Shown piece by piece: positions 42,431-54,373 of a stretch of 64,000 bases of DNA. Position 1 is the stretch's first letter, and every line of letters starts with the position of its first letter. The notes beneath the pieces were generated by a model. The model made no database searches and was not told the DNA's origin. It saw only the letters and a list, made by a program, of their open reading frames with translations. The position numbers and the translations under genes are program-made. This stretch comes from Scenedesmus sp. ARA3. Its lineage: Eukaryota; Chlorophyta; Chlorophyceae; Sphaeropleales; Scenedesmaceae. The DNA lies in the NCBI GenBank assembly GCA_004335835.1, contig RWJK01001090.1:100010-164009 (forward strand), written 5' to 3'.

Positions 42431-43764
42431 TTAAGCCCCACCAGCCGCAGCTGCAGCACTACATTTGCCTGCTGGCAGCTGCCCGGCTTGCGCTGCCGCC
42501 TTCATCGCCGCCATGAGTGCTGCGTTGCGCTGCACGTTCACATCCATGTCCCCAACACCTATCCGCAGCTGCCCCTGCGCCTCCAGCAGCACCGCACCAC
42601 TGTCTGCGTTGCAGCGCAGCCTCACAAAAACATCGTCCGCAAAACCCCACAGCAGGCTGACAAAGCGTGCGTGTATGACCGTCTCTTGTGGGACAGCTGC
42701 AGCAGCGCCAGCGGGGGAAGGTGGCCCGTGTACTGCCAGTATTGTTGTGCGCGGCTGCTGCTTGATCCACTGCAGCACAGCGCTGGTTGCTGCTGGCAGT
42801 GTGGTTGGCAGTGGAACAGGATCCCAGCCTGCATTCCTGTTGTGAAAGAAAACAGAGAGCAGGTGGCAAGCGAAGTCGAGTAGTGCACCTGTACACAGGT
42901 GTACACGAGCATCAGCTTGAGCACGCGCAAGGACTGCTGCTGTAAGAGCAAAAGCCCTCTCTACCAAGGCATAGACTGGTTCCCTGCAGACTCCCCCACC
43001 TCCAACACCAACAGGTTTCCAGGCTAGTGGGCTAGCAGGCAAGCAGCACGCCGTCCAGTGGCATTTCGAGGCCTCCTGCAATGCCCTGGCAGGCCAGCCC
43101 GGCCGCACACCTGCTGCCACGCCACAGCCACACATTGCATTGCCGCCACAAGCAACACAGCACGAGCCCCCCACACCTCTGCAGCGGAAGATCCCAACCA
43201 GAAATGATATTTGATATCTGAGCCATCTGGCTGGCTGGACGACCCTCACCTGTGCGGGTTGTCTGCAGCCACCCTGCTGCATCCAAGCTGCTTTGCATAG
43301 GGGCAAGCATCAGGGAAGCCACTGAGCCACACATCCGGGCTTGCAGCGCGCACCAGCACCAGCAGCAGCAGCCACACGCCCAGGCCAGTCAGGCTGTGTG
43401 CTGCCCAGCGCGGCAGTAGCACTGCTGCTTGTGGCCCGCCGGGGGCATATGCCTGAGACTTCCTGCCTGCAGCAGCAGCAGCAGGGGCTGTAAGTAATCG
43501 TGTGCCCCATGGCTTTGGTAAAAGCCCGTAAACCTACTGCATGCTTGCTATCTTGTGCTTTGAAGCTGCATGCCTGGCGGTGCAGCTTGAATGACTTGCG
43601 AATGCAGTGTGGCTGACACTTGCGTGCTGGGCAAACCATTGCCGGCAGGGCCGTGTCAGCTCACCTTGCAACAGCACCAGCACCGCTGCCAACAGCAGGG
43701 CAGCTCCAATAGCAAGCCCTACCGCTCCAACTGCACAAGTGACAATGCAGTAAAACGCAGGACA

Positions 43765-43803
<39 letters not shown>

Positions 43804-44026
43804 GGCATGTCAACTGTGTGCACATCAAGAGCCACAGATTGCAAGGGTCGCAAACTCTAAAGCGTGCAGCAACCAAGCACTTGCGCATGCAATGCAGTTG
43901 AGAACAGCTAGCGCATGTCCAGTTCTGGCAGCCCTGCTCTTGAACTCTGATTGAATTGAGTGGCACCTCTCATGCAGCAGCTCCCCATCGTATGCCCTTA
44001 CCTGCAGCTCCAAAGGAGTTTTTGAA
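42431..44026 (-). CDS. DUF1499-like membrane protein, 5' end not resolved
   Basis: Recognised exons: 44026-44002, 43730-43665, 43466-43250 and 42836-42431, with GT-AG junctions and phases 1, 1, 2. The upstream exon(s) with the start codon were not found. A candidate at about 44238-44171 (MARPCRYSTNKLLG) does not fit in phase. Two hydrophobic segments are present (GLAIGAALLLAAVLVLL and GLGVWLLLLVLVRAA). Then come CSRVAADNPHRNAGWDPVP and the C-terminal domain with FVSLLWGFADDVFVRLRCN, LLEAQGQLRIGVGDMDVN and RNAALMAAM. The FADDV ... G(V/D)GDMDVN pattern fits DUF1499, whose bacterial and plastid members have no assigned biochemical function. The mature protein probably sits in a membrane with the DUF1499 domain exposed. 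Chloroplast location is inferred only from family habits. Confidence 0.6.
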
Positions 44027-45857
44027 CTGCAAGGAGCCCAGAGTATGCACTAATCCTGCAAGCAGTGGCGTGCAGCTTTAGCAATGCGGCATAACTGAAG
44101 CACAAACAGCGATTGTTGCTGTGCTGATGCCATACAGTACATGTACTGCTGCTGAGCAGCGCGCTGCTCACCAAGGCTTGCTAGTGCTGCGCCGCTGCCC
44201 AGAAGCTTGTTGGTCGAGTATCTGCACGGCCTAGCCATCGGACCTACAGTTCTGCAGAGGGCGAGAACCTGCAGATCGAGCAACAGCTAGCCAGGAACTG
44301 AATGCACACTTTGCTCTCTCAGCTGGTACTGCTCTGGCTGCTCGCAAGGGACGAAGGCTGGTTGCTTGAAAGGTTCCGAGCAGATGCAATCAACACGTTC
44401 ACTAGCCACGGCTCACTTGCGTGACATTGCAAAGACATGAACCGTAAGCATTCGGAACACATCTGACAGGCGCTGCAGGGTGGCATCTTGTAAACCAGTA
44501 ACGCACTAACATCTTGAACTCGGATTCACTTTGGGTTAAGCATACCTGCAGCCAGGTCATCCGCAGGTCAAAAGCAGCACACCCAAGGTTTGAGCTGCTG
44601 CTTGTGAACGTGCCTGTGGACACCAGCGCGCTGAGCGAGGTACTTGAAACGGTTTGTATGAAGTTTGATAGACTATGTATGACACAGCCCTGCTGGAGCA
44701 GCCCCGGTGGTTGGCCAAATCAGTATCAATAGAGCAGCACAGCTTGCACGGTGTGCTGACCGAGTGTCGGGCAAGCACTGCTGGCAGCTGTTCAAAGCTG
44801 CCAGCAACGCTGCACAGTTGCTAGGGGGTTTCAGTTTTCAAGCATACTGCAAGTTCCAGCATTGCTCCTGTGGAATGCTGTGCTATCTGCGCTGCAGCCT
44901 CAAATGCCTCCTGCAGGCAGGGGCGCCACACTCAACGTCGCTGCTGCTGTATCAAAGAAAGTTGCCGATTGCATTCATGACAAGCGCAAGCACAATGCTG
45001 TTGCGTGTTGCTTGCAGGAATACCTGCAGCTTGCTCTGATGACGCAAGGGGCTTGAACAGTAGAACCTGGAAGTCTACAGCCGTTGAACAACAATGTGCC
45101 TGCTCCCAGCAACATCATGACAAGATTATGCCACTGTCACATGCCACTGTGGGCTGTGGATGATCCCTGCTGCGCACCAACACGAGCATATTCGTCCCTC
45201 ATGCCCACTGTGCAATTAGTCACACATCAAGCTGCATATGCAAATGAGCACGCAACTGCCGCCACATGGGCTGCTGTCACTTCATGCACTGCACCCAGCG
45301 CATGATGTCCCGGGCAAAAGCATGTTGTGCAGTAATGTGCATATCGCTCCATTCGCGGCGGATGCAGGATGCCTTTTGAGCTACACTGCACAGCCTGCTT
45401 CAAGCTGAACACAGAGCATGCACAACTGCACTATGTACGCAGCGCTGCTGCAGCAGGCAAACACACATGTGCTCCACATGTGCTGGCCCTTTACTGTTAT
45501 GCATACGCATAACATCAGCCCTGTCACGATGCTGCAGAGTAAGCTACGCCAGCAGGCAACATGACACTGCACCTGCAAGCTAGCCTCGCGTGTGCCAGCA
45601 CAACCAGCCCTCAATCATCCGCTTCCATGCACCGCACACACTGTACCCAGCACACTTCTGACCGCACACACTACCCTACCCGAGCGAGAACTCAGGCCAT
45701 GTGTCAAGCAGAGTGCTTTTCACACTGTGCCCGCCACTGCTGCCATCGCACCATGCAATAGAAACTGCCATACCCGGCTGCCCAGAAGCGGCACCTCTGC
45801 ATCTCGCAGCACAACTTGCAGCCGCTGCTGCCTGTTGCTGCTGCTGCCCGCTGCTGC
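44027..45857. other. Region without a confidently supported gene
   Basis: It must include the missing 5' part of the DUF1499-like gene (left) and the 3' flank of eIF4E (right). Plus-strand stretches near 44534-44639 (HPRFELLLVNVPVDTSALSE) and 44925-45056 (ATLNVAAAVSKKVADCIHD) look protein-like, but they could not be joined in one phase. A small plus-strand gene at about 44.3-45.06 kb is possible. Nothing was found from 45060 to 45850. Confidence 0.35.
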
Positions 45858-48419
45858 TTAGATGGAGTACTTGTCCTTGCCCTTGCCGCTGGTCAGCTTC
45901 TCGCTCTGCGGCAGCAAGCAGGGCAGGCGGCAGAACATTAGGGCTTCAGCGCAGTGTTTGTGGGATGTGCCGTATGACATTGTGTGCAAGTCGTGATTGC
46001 AGTATAGCCGTCGACAGCCGTCAATCAAAGGCAAACACTGAGTGCTGCACATGCCGTCTGCAGCTGCGCGCTCCGCGACATATTCGCAGGACGACTGCTA
46101 GGCTGCTGCCCACCCAAAACAACCCCAAGCAGCATACTTGACCAACGAAACCTGCGGCGCTGCAACGCGAATTGTGTAAAGCTACTGCGCATGTGAAACG
46201 TCATTCCTAAGATAGGAAGCAGCGGGCACTCACGAAGACCACGAAGCCAATCTTGTTGGAGTCCGGGATGTCCAGCAGCTGCTTCAGCTGCTTGCCTATG
46301 CTCATCTGCAGCGCCTCGTTGGCTGCGGTCTTGGTCCACAGCTCGATGCGGTCCTTGCCTGCGCGGATGTTGACCGTCACGCCGCACACCTCATCTCCCT
46401 CGTCAAACTGCTCGCCGATGCAGGCCAGCACCTGCGGAGCACCACGGCAGGCAGCAGGAGAACAGCAGCAGCATAGTAGGAGCACGGTCAACACACGGCT
46501 ATGCCTGCACAGCTCATCACCCTCGTCAGACTAATCCTGCAAGGCCCTGTCCAGCAAGCGCATCTGATCATGCTACCTGCCGACTTCCTGCAAACACGTC
46601 TGCCCATATGCCACCTGCCCCCTCCTCCTGCAAGCCACACCTGCCCTCACACCACCTTGGCCACTCCTGCAAGGCCTCCTCCTGCAAGCCACACCTGCCC
46701 TCACACCACCTTGGCCACTCCTGCAAGGCCTCCTCCTGCAAGCCACAACTGCTGCTGACGCCGTCCCCGCTCCTGCAAGCCACACCTGCTCATGCTACAC
46801 CCCATCCTGCAAGCCCTCCTTCCTACTGTAATCCACCCACAAACACCGCCGTCCTTATCCCCTCCTCATTCTCACCGCGTGCAGCCACCATGCGTCCAGC
46901 GTGGCGCGGCCGTTGGGCGTGCGCGGCGCGTTGCAGGTCCAGCTGCCTCCGTGCGCGTTCTTGGGGTCCTCCCACTTAGGCTCAATGCCGTCCTTGAACA
47001 GGTAGTAGGTGGCGCTGGGCTGCAGCTGGCTGGGCGCCTTGATGTTGTTGTACAGGCTGTTGCATGGGCAAGTGCAGGGCAGCAGCAGGCAACACAGTAA
47101 GGTAAGAGGCGGTGAGTGGCGCTGGGCTGCAGCTGGCTGGGCGCCTTGATGTTGTTGTACAGGCTGTGGCATGGGCAAGTGCAGGGGAGCAGCAGGCAGT
47201 ACAGTAGGGTGAGCGGTGGTGAGTGGCGCTGGGCTGCAGCCGGATGGGCGCCTTGATGTTGTTGTGCAGGCTGTGGCAAACAGCAACAACACAGTAGCAA
47301 GCAACAAAGGTCAAGGGCTGAGAGCAGGACGCAGCTCAGGAGGTGCGTGAGGCAATGCATGAAGAGAGGCACAAGAGAACAGGCGCGTGTGCCAATTCCT
47401 GCAAGCAAGTGTCCAAGCAGAACCTGCACCTGCAGCAGCTGCCAAGTGGATGCTAGGATGCTGCCGGCAATCCCACTGCACTGATTGACGTTACTGACGA
47501 GGGATCAGGCCGCGTACCAGCAGCAGACATAGAATGCCAGCCAGCTGCGCACCAACACTGCTGTGATTCAAGATCAAGCAGACAAGCCAGCTGCGCACCA
47601 CCAGAAGTCCTCCACGCTGTCAAAAGAGTAGACTGGCCTCAGGCCCTGGCCATAGCGTGTTAGGCTCTGCTTTGTTGCGGGGTTGTCAAACCACAGCGTC
47701 CACCTGCACGTGCGGCGGGTGGCAGTGATGGTCGTGTGGCGGTAGTTGAAGCAGCACTCGCGCCAGCAGCGCACAGCGGGGCACTGGCATTGATGGCATC
47801 AATGTTTGTTGACTGGATGCAGATGCAACCATTGCATACCACCAACACCACACATGCTGAGCAGTACATCTGTGAACGTCAACACATGTTCCACGGATGC
47901 AGTCAAGCGAAGGACCTCCAATGGGTATGCTGTGCAGGCCGGCAACCTGTGCAGCGCCCATGCTGCACGACTGCAGGATTGCAATCCAACATGTTCGCAC
48001 GCAGCAGTGCCTCAAACATCACAACAGCTTGTCACTGAGCTTGCAGCTATAAACTCATTCATGTCACAAACCAATTCCATGTTTCACATGATCTACGCTG
48101 CGGCAGCCAGCTGCTGCTACTGCATAGCGCCGCAAGCACCAGCAGGTGCATGGGGCAGCTGGCGTTGCCAAGCACGCATGCCGCGGCCCTGATCACTGCC
48201 TAATCTATACACCCGACCCCAATACGGCATGCCAGTGAGTACGGCTGCCTGACGTGCGGTGTGCAGCCTGTCCTGCTGCGAGCTGACAGCACCAGGCGAG
48301 AACCATCCCGCCCTGTCAGCTGCCACAACAAATACGCACTTGTGCTCAAGAGGATGACGCTTGGAGAAATCGGGCTGCTGCTCCTCTCCTGACTGCTCTG
48401 GCCTGTTCTCCTCTGCCAT
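45858..48419 (-). CDS. eIF4E: Eukaryotic translation initiation factor 4E, cap-binding
   Basis: Five exons: 48419-48340, 47703-47599, 47056-46876, 46431-46234 and 45905-45858, all GT-AG, phases 2, 2, 0, 0, giving 203 residues. After a charged N-terminus ([20 protein letters not shown]) the eIF4E fold is complete: [85 protein letters not shown] and the C-terminal [13 protein letters not shown]. The cap-stacking Trp residues (in WTLWF and in KWEDP, whose Glu contacts the guanine) and the FWCLYN eIF4G-binding surface are present. The family binds the mRNA m7G cap and recruits eIF4G for cytosolic initiation; some members act in nuclear export. No defects seen. The intron before exon 3 has tandem copies of the exon start. 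Confidence 0.96.
46616..46790. repeat. 54-bp intronic tandem repeat in eIF4E
   Basis: A unit of about 54 bp containing CTCCTGCAAGCCACACCTGC and CTCACACCACCTTGGCCACT is present about 2.5 times, nearly identical, in the intron between exons 3 and 4. Shorter CTGCAAG-containing pieces continue to about 46820. Confidence 0.85.
47008..47290 (-). repeat. Three tandem copies of the eIF4E exon 3 start
   Basis: A unit of about 106 bp carries the exon start ([15 protein letters not shown]), the acceptor and the upstream intron. It occurs at the used exon (start 47056) and twice more upstream in transcript terms, near 47165 and 47270. All three keep CTGTACAACAACATCAAGGC or one mismatch from it. The extra copies run into unrelated sequence after about 45 coding bases. 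Confidence 0.9.
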
Positions 48420-50141
48420 TTTGTAGATTGCGGCCGCCTGGTGATACGCGCTGCACTAGGGCTAAGGATCAACGATAACACCAATAGTGCGGTGTTTGCT
48501 TTGCAAAAAAAAGCAGCAAGTACAAAGACAGCAGGCAGCAGAGCTCTTTGATTGCAGAAGGTGTTGAATGTTTCGAAATGATGCACTTGAGAACATTTGT
48601 AGGCCAATGAAAACCTTTACTGCACTGCAAGGCCTGATCAGAGTTGACGGTGACAGTTTGTCAGCTGGGGTGCAGCAGTCGAGGGTGCAAGCTTGCGAGC
48701 GGCCTTCACACGGACGTCGTGACAATATTTCGTGCTCAGGTTTGAACAAACCTACAGGAGCTCAAGCAAAATGCGACTATTGCAGACCTAGACAGTACGG
48801 TACTGCTGCCATGAGTGTGACTGAAGAAGGCACCGTCTCGTGGGCACCAGCTCTTCAACACCTGTACACAAGCCTCAGGACACTAACAGAGATGGGAAAC
48901 GCCTTGTGCTGCTGGGCTTTGCAGCGACATGCTCAGCTCGCCATTAGGCACAGGCGCTGCTGCACAAGCCTGGTGTGCTTGCCAGGTGTTGATTCGCTAC
49001 CACAGTGTACTTTGTTGTGTGATGGCAGGCCTGACAACAGCATGTTGTTTATCGCGGCGCTGAAATTCCATCTGCCACTCGATTCTGCTCATGTTTAGGA
49101 CCAATGTGCAGTTACAGGTGCCAAAATCGCACTTGATCTCTGCAACAGCTACAATCAATAGACCCCGCTCCTCGCCGCGGCAGCGCCGCATGGCAGGCGC
49201 AGCTGCATGCCTCTGCATACTGTAGTGACCGTTCCACCCAGCATGTTGCAGCCAGGTATTCCGTGATCACGACACAAGGCAGATCAGGGCCGCAAAAAGA
49301 ATGTGCACTCAGTTGAGGCTCCAGCAGCCCCCATACCCAAAACCCCAAACACACCCCATCGTTTGTTTGCCGCTGCAGCAAACAACCAAAGTTCTCTGAT
49401 AGCTTAACCAGCCCACACAAACCTCTGCGCAGTGTCTGCACAAGGCATATGTACACACCAGAAGTGCTTGTCTGTCCAACTGTCAACCTGCCGCAGCACC
49501 TGCCAATCACGATGCAACCAACACAAGCCTGTACAAATGACCATGGAACACCCGTCTTTTCAGGCCCCAGCAGGCCTCATATGTGCAAGGGCTAGCTCGA
49601 CTGGTAGCTCTCCTCTGCCACCTAACAACAGGCTGCCACAGCAGCCATGCAATTCATTCCTGCAAGCCGCCCTTGCTGCTGCTGTACATCTCCAACATGG
49701 CAGCACATGCGCACGAGCACCAACCGCAACTGTGCACACAGAGCCACCACCGCACAACATGCTGAATGCGAGATGATACGAAACTCGCCCAAGCACGTCT
49801 GTTGCTTGAGCTGTTCCCAGGCAGCAGCAAAGAGCCTCGCACACACCTACGCGCCTACACACATGCACGCTGTGCTCCCAAAACAGGCACCAGCGGCGCA
49901 CAAAGCTGCTGCACATCTAGTCAGTGAGACCTCCGCTAGCAGCCGCACTGGCAAGCTATGTTCTACCTGCAGCTTCACAACCTGTGCATGCCTGCCTGCT
50001 CACAACAGCAGCCACTGGTGGCTCTACACGCAGCACAACACCGCCTGCGTTACAACCTAGCCGCCACACCTCCCAGCCATCCAGCACCGCAGCAATTACT
50101 GCACACTGCTATCCGATCCACCCAGTCAGTGCCACTGCTGC
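48420..50141. other. Upstream of eIF4E; no supported gene
   Basis: The left edge next to 48419 must contain the eIF4E promoter; a short A-rich run lies near 48505. The right end is the 3' flank of the minus-strand membrane-protein gene ending at 50142. I see no frame with domain-like sequence or consistent splice sites. Confidence 0.45.
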
Positions 50142-50772
50142 TCAGTGGTGCCACTGCTGCTGGTGCGGGTCCTGGTGGTGTGCTGCATGACCCCCACCCA
50201 GGCCCAGCTTCATGCTCAAATCATCATGCACATGGCCTGCAGGAGCAGCGTGCCAGTCATCATGATGTGCCTGATACACCTCCTGGCCATGGCCGGCAGT
50301 GTGATCCCAATGGCCATCATGGTGCTGCTGCTGCTGCTGCTGCTGCTGGTGGGCCTGGCCGTGCTGCTGCTGCTGGTGTGGGTCCTGGTGCTGGTGGGGG
50401 TCCTGCTGGTGGAAGTGGTGGCTGTCATCCTGGTGGTGCCACTCATGGTGCACATTGCCGCCGTGCTGCTGCTCGTGGTGACCGGCATGCTGCTGCTGCT
50501 GCTGCTGGTGGTGGGCATCGTGGTGCTGCTGCTGCTGCTGGTGGGCGTCATGGTGCTGCTGCTCGTGCTGTGGCTCGTCCACCCAGCCTGGGTAGTCAGC
50601 ATAGTGGTTGTTGTGGTCAAAGAAGTCGGGCTGCCAGTCATGAGTCTCGTGGTCATGTGTCTCAAGGTGGAAGTCGTAGTGGGGGTTGTGGTGCAGGTTG
50701 GCGGCAGGCGCAGGAGGAGCAGGCATGGGCGGCTGCTGCTGCTGCTGAGCATGGCCGGGCTGCTGCTGGTTG

Positions 50773-50808
<36 letters not shown>

Positions 50809-52840
50809 GGCTGGCCGGCCTGCTGCTGCTGCTGCTGTGCGGGAGCTGCCGCAGGCTGGGGCACCTGCTGCTGCTGCTGCTGCTGAACAGGCACAGGCAC
50901 CTGCTGCTGCTGCTGAACAGGCACAGGCACAGGCGTAGCCACCGGCTGCTGCTGGCGCTGCTGTTGCTGCTGCTGCTGCTGGTGTGCTGGGATGTGTGCC
51001 GGTGGCAGGTTGTCGTAGATGGGGTCGTGGGGGCGGGCAGCCTCCGGGTTGACATGCTGCGGCATGGTGTGGTGCTCCTTCACGCCAGCTGGAGTCTGCA
51101 GCTTAGCAGCCTGCAGCTGCTGGCGCAACCTGCAGAAGCAAGAGTGCAGCAGAAGACTCTGTGAGTTCATGCCGGTGAACATACAGCAGGTGTCCTGCAA
51201 AGCAGCACTCCCTGCATCGCACTCACAGCAGAGCCCTCACAGCAAAACGCAGCCGCCCCTTTGTACCAACTCCACTCATCCCAAGGACAAACAAGGTGCA
51301 GACCAAGCACTTTGACTGCATTTGCAACCTTTAACATGGCCTGCAGCAGCAGCAGCGCCACTCACGAGTTGACCTCCGCCTCCATCTCCTTCTCCAGGCG
51401 CTCCCAATCCTCCTGGATGTGCAGCCAGTTCTCCTCGCGCTGGTGGTGGCTGGCCACCTCATCGCTCAGGTGCTGCTTGTACGCCTCAACCAGCGCATTG
51501 GTGGCGTCCAGGCTGCAGCAGCAGCAGCAGCAGCAGCAGAAGCAGCAACAGTCAGAGATGTGTCGAGGAGGTTGCAGGACACAGTAGTAGTGCTGGCAGC
51601 TGGAGACTGCAATAGATCAGGAGTGCAGGTGTGTCGGAGGAGAGACGGATGCAGGGGCATGCAGCACTGGCACAGCACGCGGTTGATGCAGCCTTGCAGG
51701 ACAGCAGCTGGCAGGCAGCAGGCACTCACTCTTGCTTGACGCGAGCCAGCTCCTCGTTGGCTGTGGTCAGCGCCTGGTCCGATGTGCGTTTCTGCAGGAA
51801 AGACAGCGGCAGCATGCAGCCGTTACCTCCTTGAACCCAGCAGTAACAGGCTGGCAGCCTTTTCTGCAAGCTAGCAGCAGGTTGCACCACAACTGTCAAG
51901 CTGCAACATTGTGGGACACACTTCACTGCAGCCAGCCTGACTACTGCCGCTTCCTGCAAGCACAGACACCTGCATTGTCCTTGACCAGCTGTCTGCCTAT
52001 CGCCGACAGCAAACACCACACGTACAAAGCTGTGCATTTATGTTTTACTTGTTCCTGCTGCTGTCAGGGCTTCCAGGCGTGTGGGACTGCTTTTGAATGC
52101 CGCACCTGCTGGCGCAGATTCTCCAGCTCCTGCGTGCTGCCGCCCACATGGCTGTGCAGCTCCGATGACAGGTGCTGATAGTCCAGCTCCCGGCTGGCAA
52201 GCTGAGCCTGCAAGCACGCACAGCACAACAAACAGATCTGGTCAGCTGCTGCTCAACATATGCCACTTGCTGCGGCATATGCTACGGCATCTACATTGCC
52301 CTGACGCCTGCTAGCCAGCAGCTCCGCTGTAGGTTGTGACGGACTAAACCGATGCTGCCTGTAGTATGTTGCAGAAAAAGCAAGCTGCGGTTCCTGCCGC
52401 AGCCAAGCGCAGCAGCAGCAGCAGCAGTAGCAGCGGTCACTTGCCTCAACGTGGTGCAGGTGGTTCTTGTTGAATGTCAGCTCCTCTTGCAGTGCCTCGT
52501 GGTGGATCGCCATGTCATGCAGGTGTGATCTGGCTGACATGAAAGCCAGCGACAGGCCTCCGCAAGCTAGCACCAGCACCACAAAGGCCACTGTGGTGAC
52601 CACCCCTCCCGAGCTTCCTCTTTTGCTGTGGGGCCTGCAGGTCAGACCAGAGTCGCACATTAGCGGCTGCTTGTAATTTGAATACTGACAAATCATGTGC
52701 GTCGGCAATGGCAGGCCGCAGCCAGGACGTACAGGGGCTGATACCAGCGCGCAACTGCACCACCCGACCTGCCTCGCTCACCCGTAGTTGCCTCCATAGC
52801 CGTAAGACTTGGGTAAAGCTTGGTAGCTGTTGTTGTACAT
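50142..52840 (-). CDS. Type II membrane coiled-coil protein with His/Gln-rich C-terminal tail
   Basis: Six exons: 52840-52782, 52634-52445, 52207-52106, 51791-51730, 51512-51366 and 51129-50142. Phases are consistent and the protein is 515 residues. The second intron uses a GC donor (GAG followed by GCAAGT); the others are GT-AG. A short cytosolic N-terminus (MYNNSYQALPKSYGYGGNYG) precedes one transmembrane helix (residues about 31-54, VVTTVAFVVLVLACGGLSLAF). A coiled coil follows, residues 55-200 (LQEELTFNKNHLHHVEAQL, ENWLHIQEDWERLEKEMEA). The last 310 residues are dominated by His and Gln (HHDAHQQQQQHHDAHH and similar), with Pro-rich parts. The layout resembles Golgi type II proteins of the GOLM1/GOLIM4 style, but I see no family-specific signature. 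The His-rich tail could bind metal. Function not assigned. Confidence 0.75.
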
Positions 52841-54373
52841 CGTGCCTATCATTTATATATGGCCCCAGAGCTGGGCTAGGCCTTTTGCCAGCCACAGCGG
52901 AGCAAGGCCTATCTGCCGGGCTTCCTGCTATCAGGCACAGAAGCTATAGCATCAAGCCGTGTCTAAGCAAGGATGAAGAATGCAAGAGGCGGGAAGAAAT
53001 GTTGAAGAGGGCTTAGAGTGTGTGGGATGAACGAGGCAGGCAGGGTGAAGCGAAGATAGATGGAAAGGCGAAGGCCACGGCTATGCAGCAACTACACTAT
53101 GCACTGATGTGGTCGCTTTGTAGGCCGGTATTGTTGTTTCCTGGGGCCGGCTGTCCGGCAGGCAGCTAATTCGTCGCCCGCCTAAAACCAATGTTCGCTC
53201 GGATGAAGCACCTGCCCAGCCAGGTTTAATTTGTGCTCGTCGAAGTCATTATTGCATGGTGTAATTGAATATTACTCGCTGGATCTGCGCAACAGCCGGT
53301 GTAGCTGCAGCTCCACGGCACCTGCGCTGCATTATGGTAGGCTATGTGACAAATCCCATCCAGCATGCTCCCCAGAAAGCCCACAAAACTAAGCAATGGT
53401 ACATAGCAAAGCACTAAAAGCGTAAAAGCTTCCCTCTTCACCCAACGTCGTCGGGCTCATACATGCCTGGCAACGAATGAACATCACCATGCTACATGGT
53501 ATTCACAGGCCCTGAGGGGGTCAAAGGCACGAAGCGACGTAGGTGTTCCGTATGTAGGCGCATGTCTGGGTTATCATGCAAAAGTAAAAACTAATCTTCA
53601 ACGTCCTACTTGGTCTCAAACGGCAGTTATTGAAGGAACCACCAGCTGCAACGGGATGCACATGTGCAGTTCAGCCGCAACTCGAGCAAAGTGCAACCTG
53701 TAAGGAGCAAGCACAATAGTTGAAGCTTAAAGTGACTTTTTCATCTTAGCAACCATCTAGAAGGTTCAATGCGCCACACCTGCAAGTCTGACACCACACG
53801 GACTGACTGGCATCTGTGATTCTCCACAGACAAGTCCATGTTACTTGTAGCCCACATACTCAGCAACTTTTTGATTCGAACAAAAATATTGGTTCACAAA
53901 ATTTCCCTTTGAACAAGGTGGTTGGGTCACATACAACATCTACTTCATTGAATTGAGCAGAGGTCCCTGTCGTGTCTGGGACATCAGCCAGCTGGGGTGG
54001 ACAGCCATACCACGAACAAAGCACATGTGAACCTCTGTGATCAATTTCTCAGTGGGATGCTGGTGCAAATTCCCCACCACGAGCACTGCCACACCCGAAC
54101 GCTACTAGCACTAGGTGGGCCTGCAGCAGCAGCCAGATGACAGTCATTGACAGGTGACGGGCTGTGCACAAGCAGCGAACTGCGCATAACTAACGTTCAT
54201 CAGCAGTGAAAACCGTGACTTACACCCGCCTCTCCTCAGCAGTCGTGTTCTGCGCGAACAAACCCTTGCGGCGAGACTTGCTCGGCACTCAACTGCGCTT
54301 CTTTCACTTCCTTGTGGCAAAGCGTCAAATCAACGACTCTAAAAACCTGGTGGTACTTGAATAGGCTATCAGC
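52841..54373. other. Divergent intergenic region, lower GC, no supported gene
   Basis: About 1.5 kb between divergent start codons at 52840 (minus) and 54374 (plus). Composition is visibly less CAG-rich and more AT-rich than the rest, especially 53560-53960. No frame with paired splice sites or domain-like sequence. The interval should hold both promoters. No RNA gene recognised by eye. Confidence 0.45.

Noticed and set aside
44303..45056. Possible small plus-strand gene (HPRFELLLVNVPVDT, ATLNVAAAVSKKVAD)
   Set aside because: The two protein-like pieces could not be joined by donors and acceptors in a common phase, and no start was identified. Left as a note in the gap entry.
50145..51164. 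Plus-strand open frame of 339 codons rich in Leu/Val, looking like a membrane protein
   Set aside because: It is the antisense of the His/Gln-rich exon: CAG and CAC repeats read backwards give CTG and GTG (Leu, Val). The minus-strand exon has coherent splicing and phase with five upstream exons.
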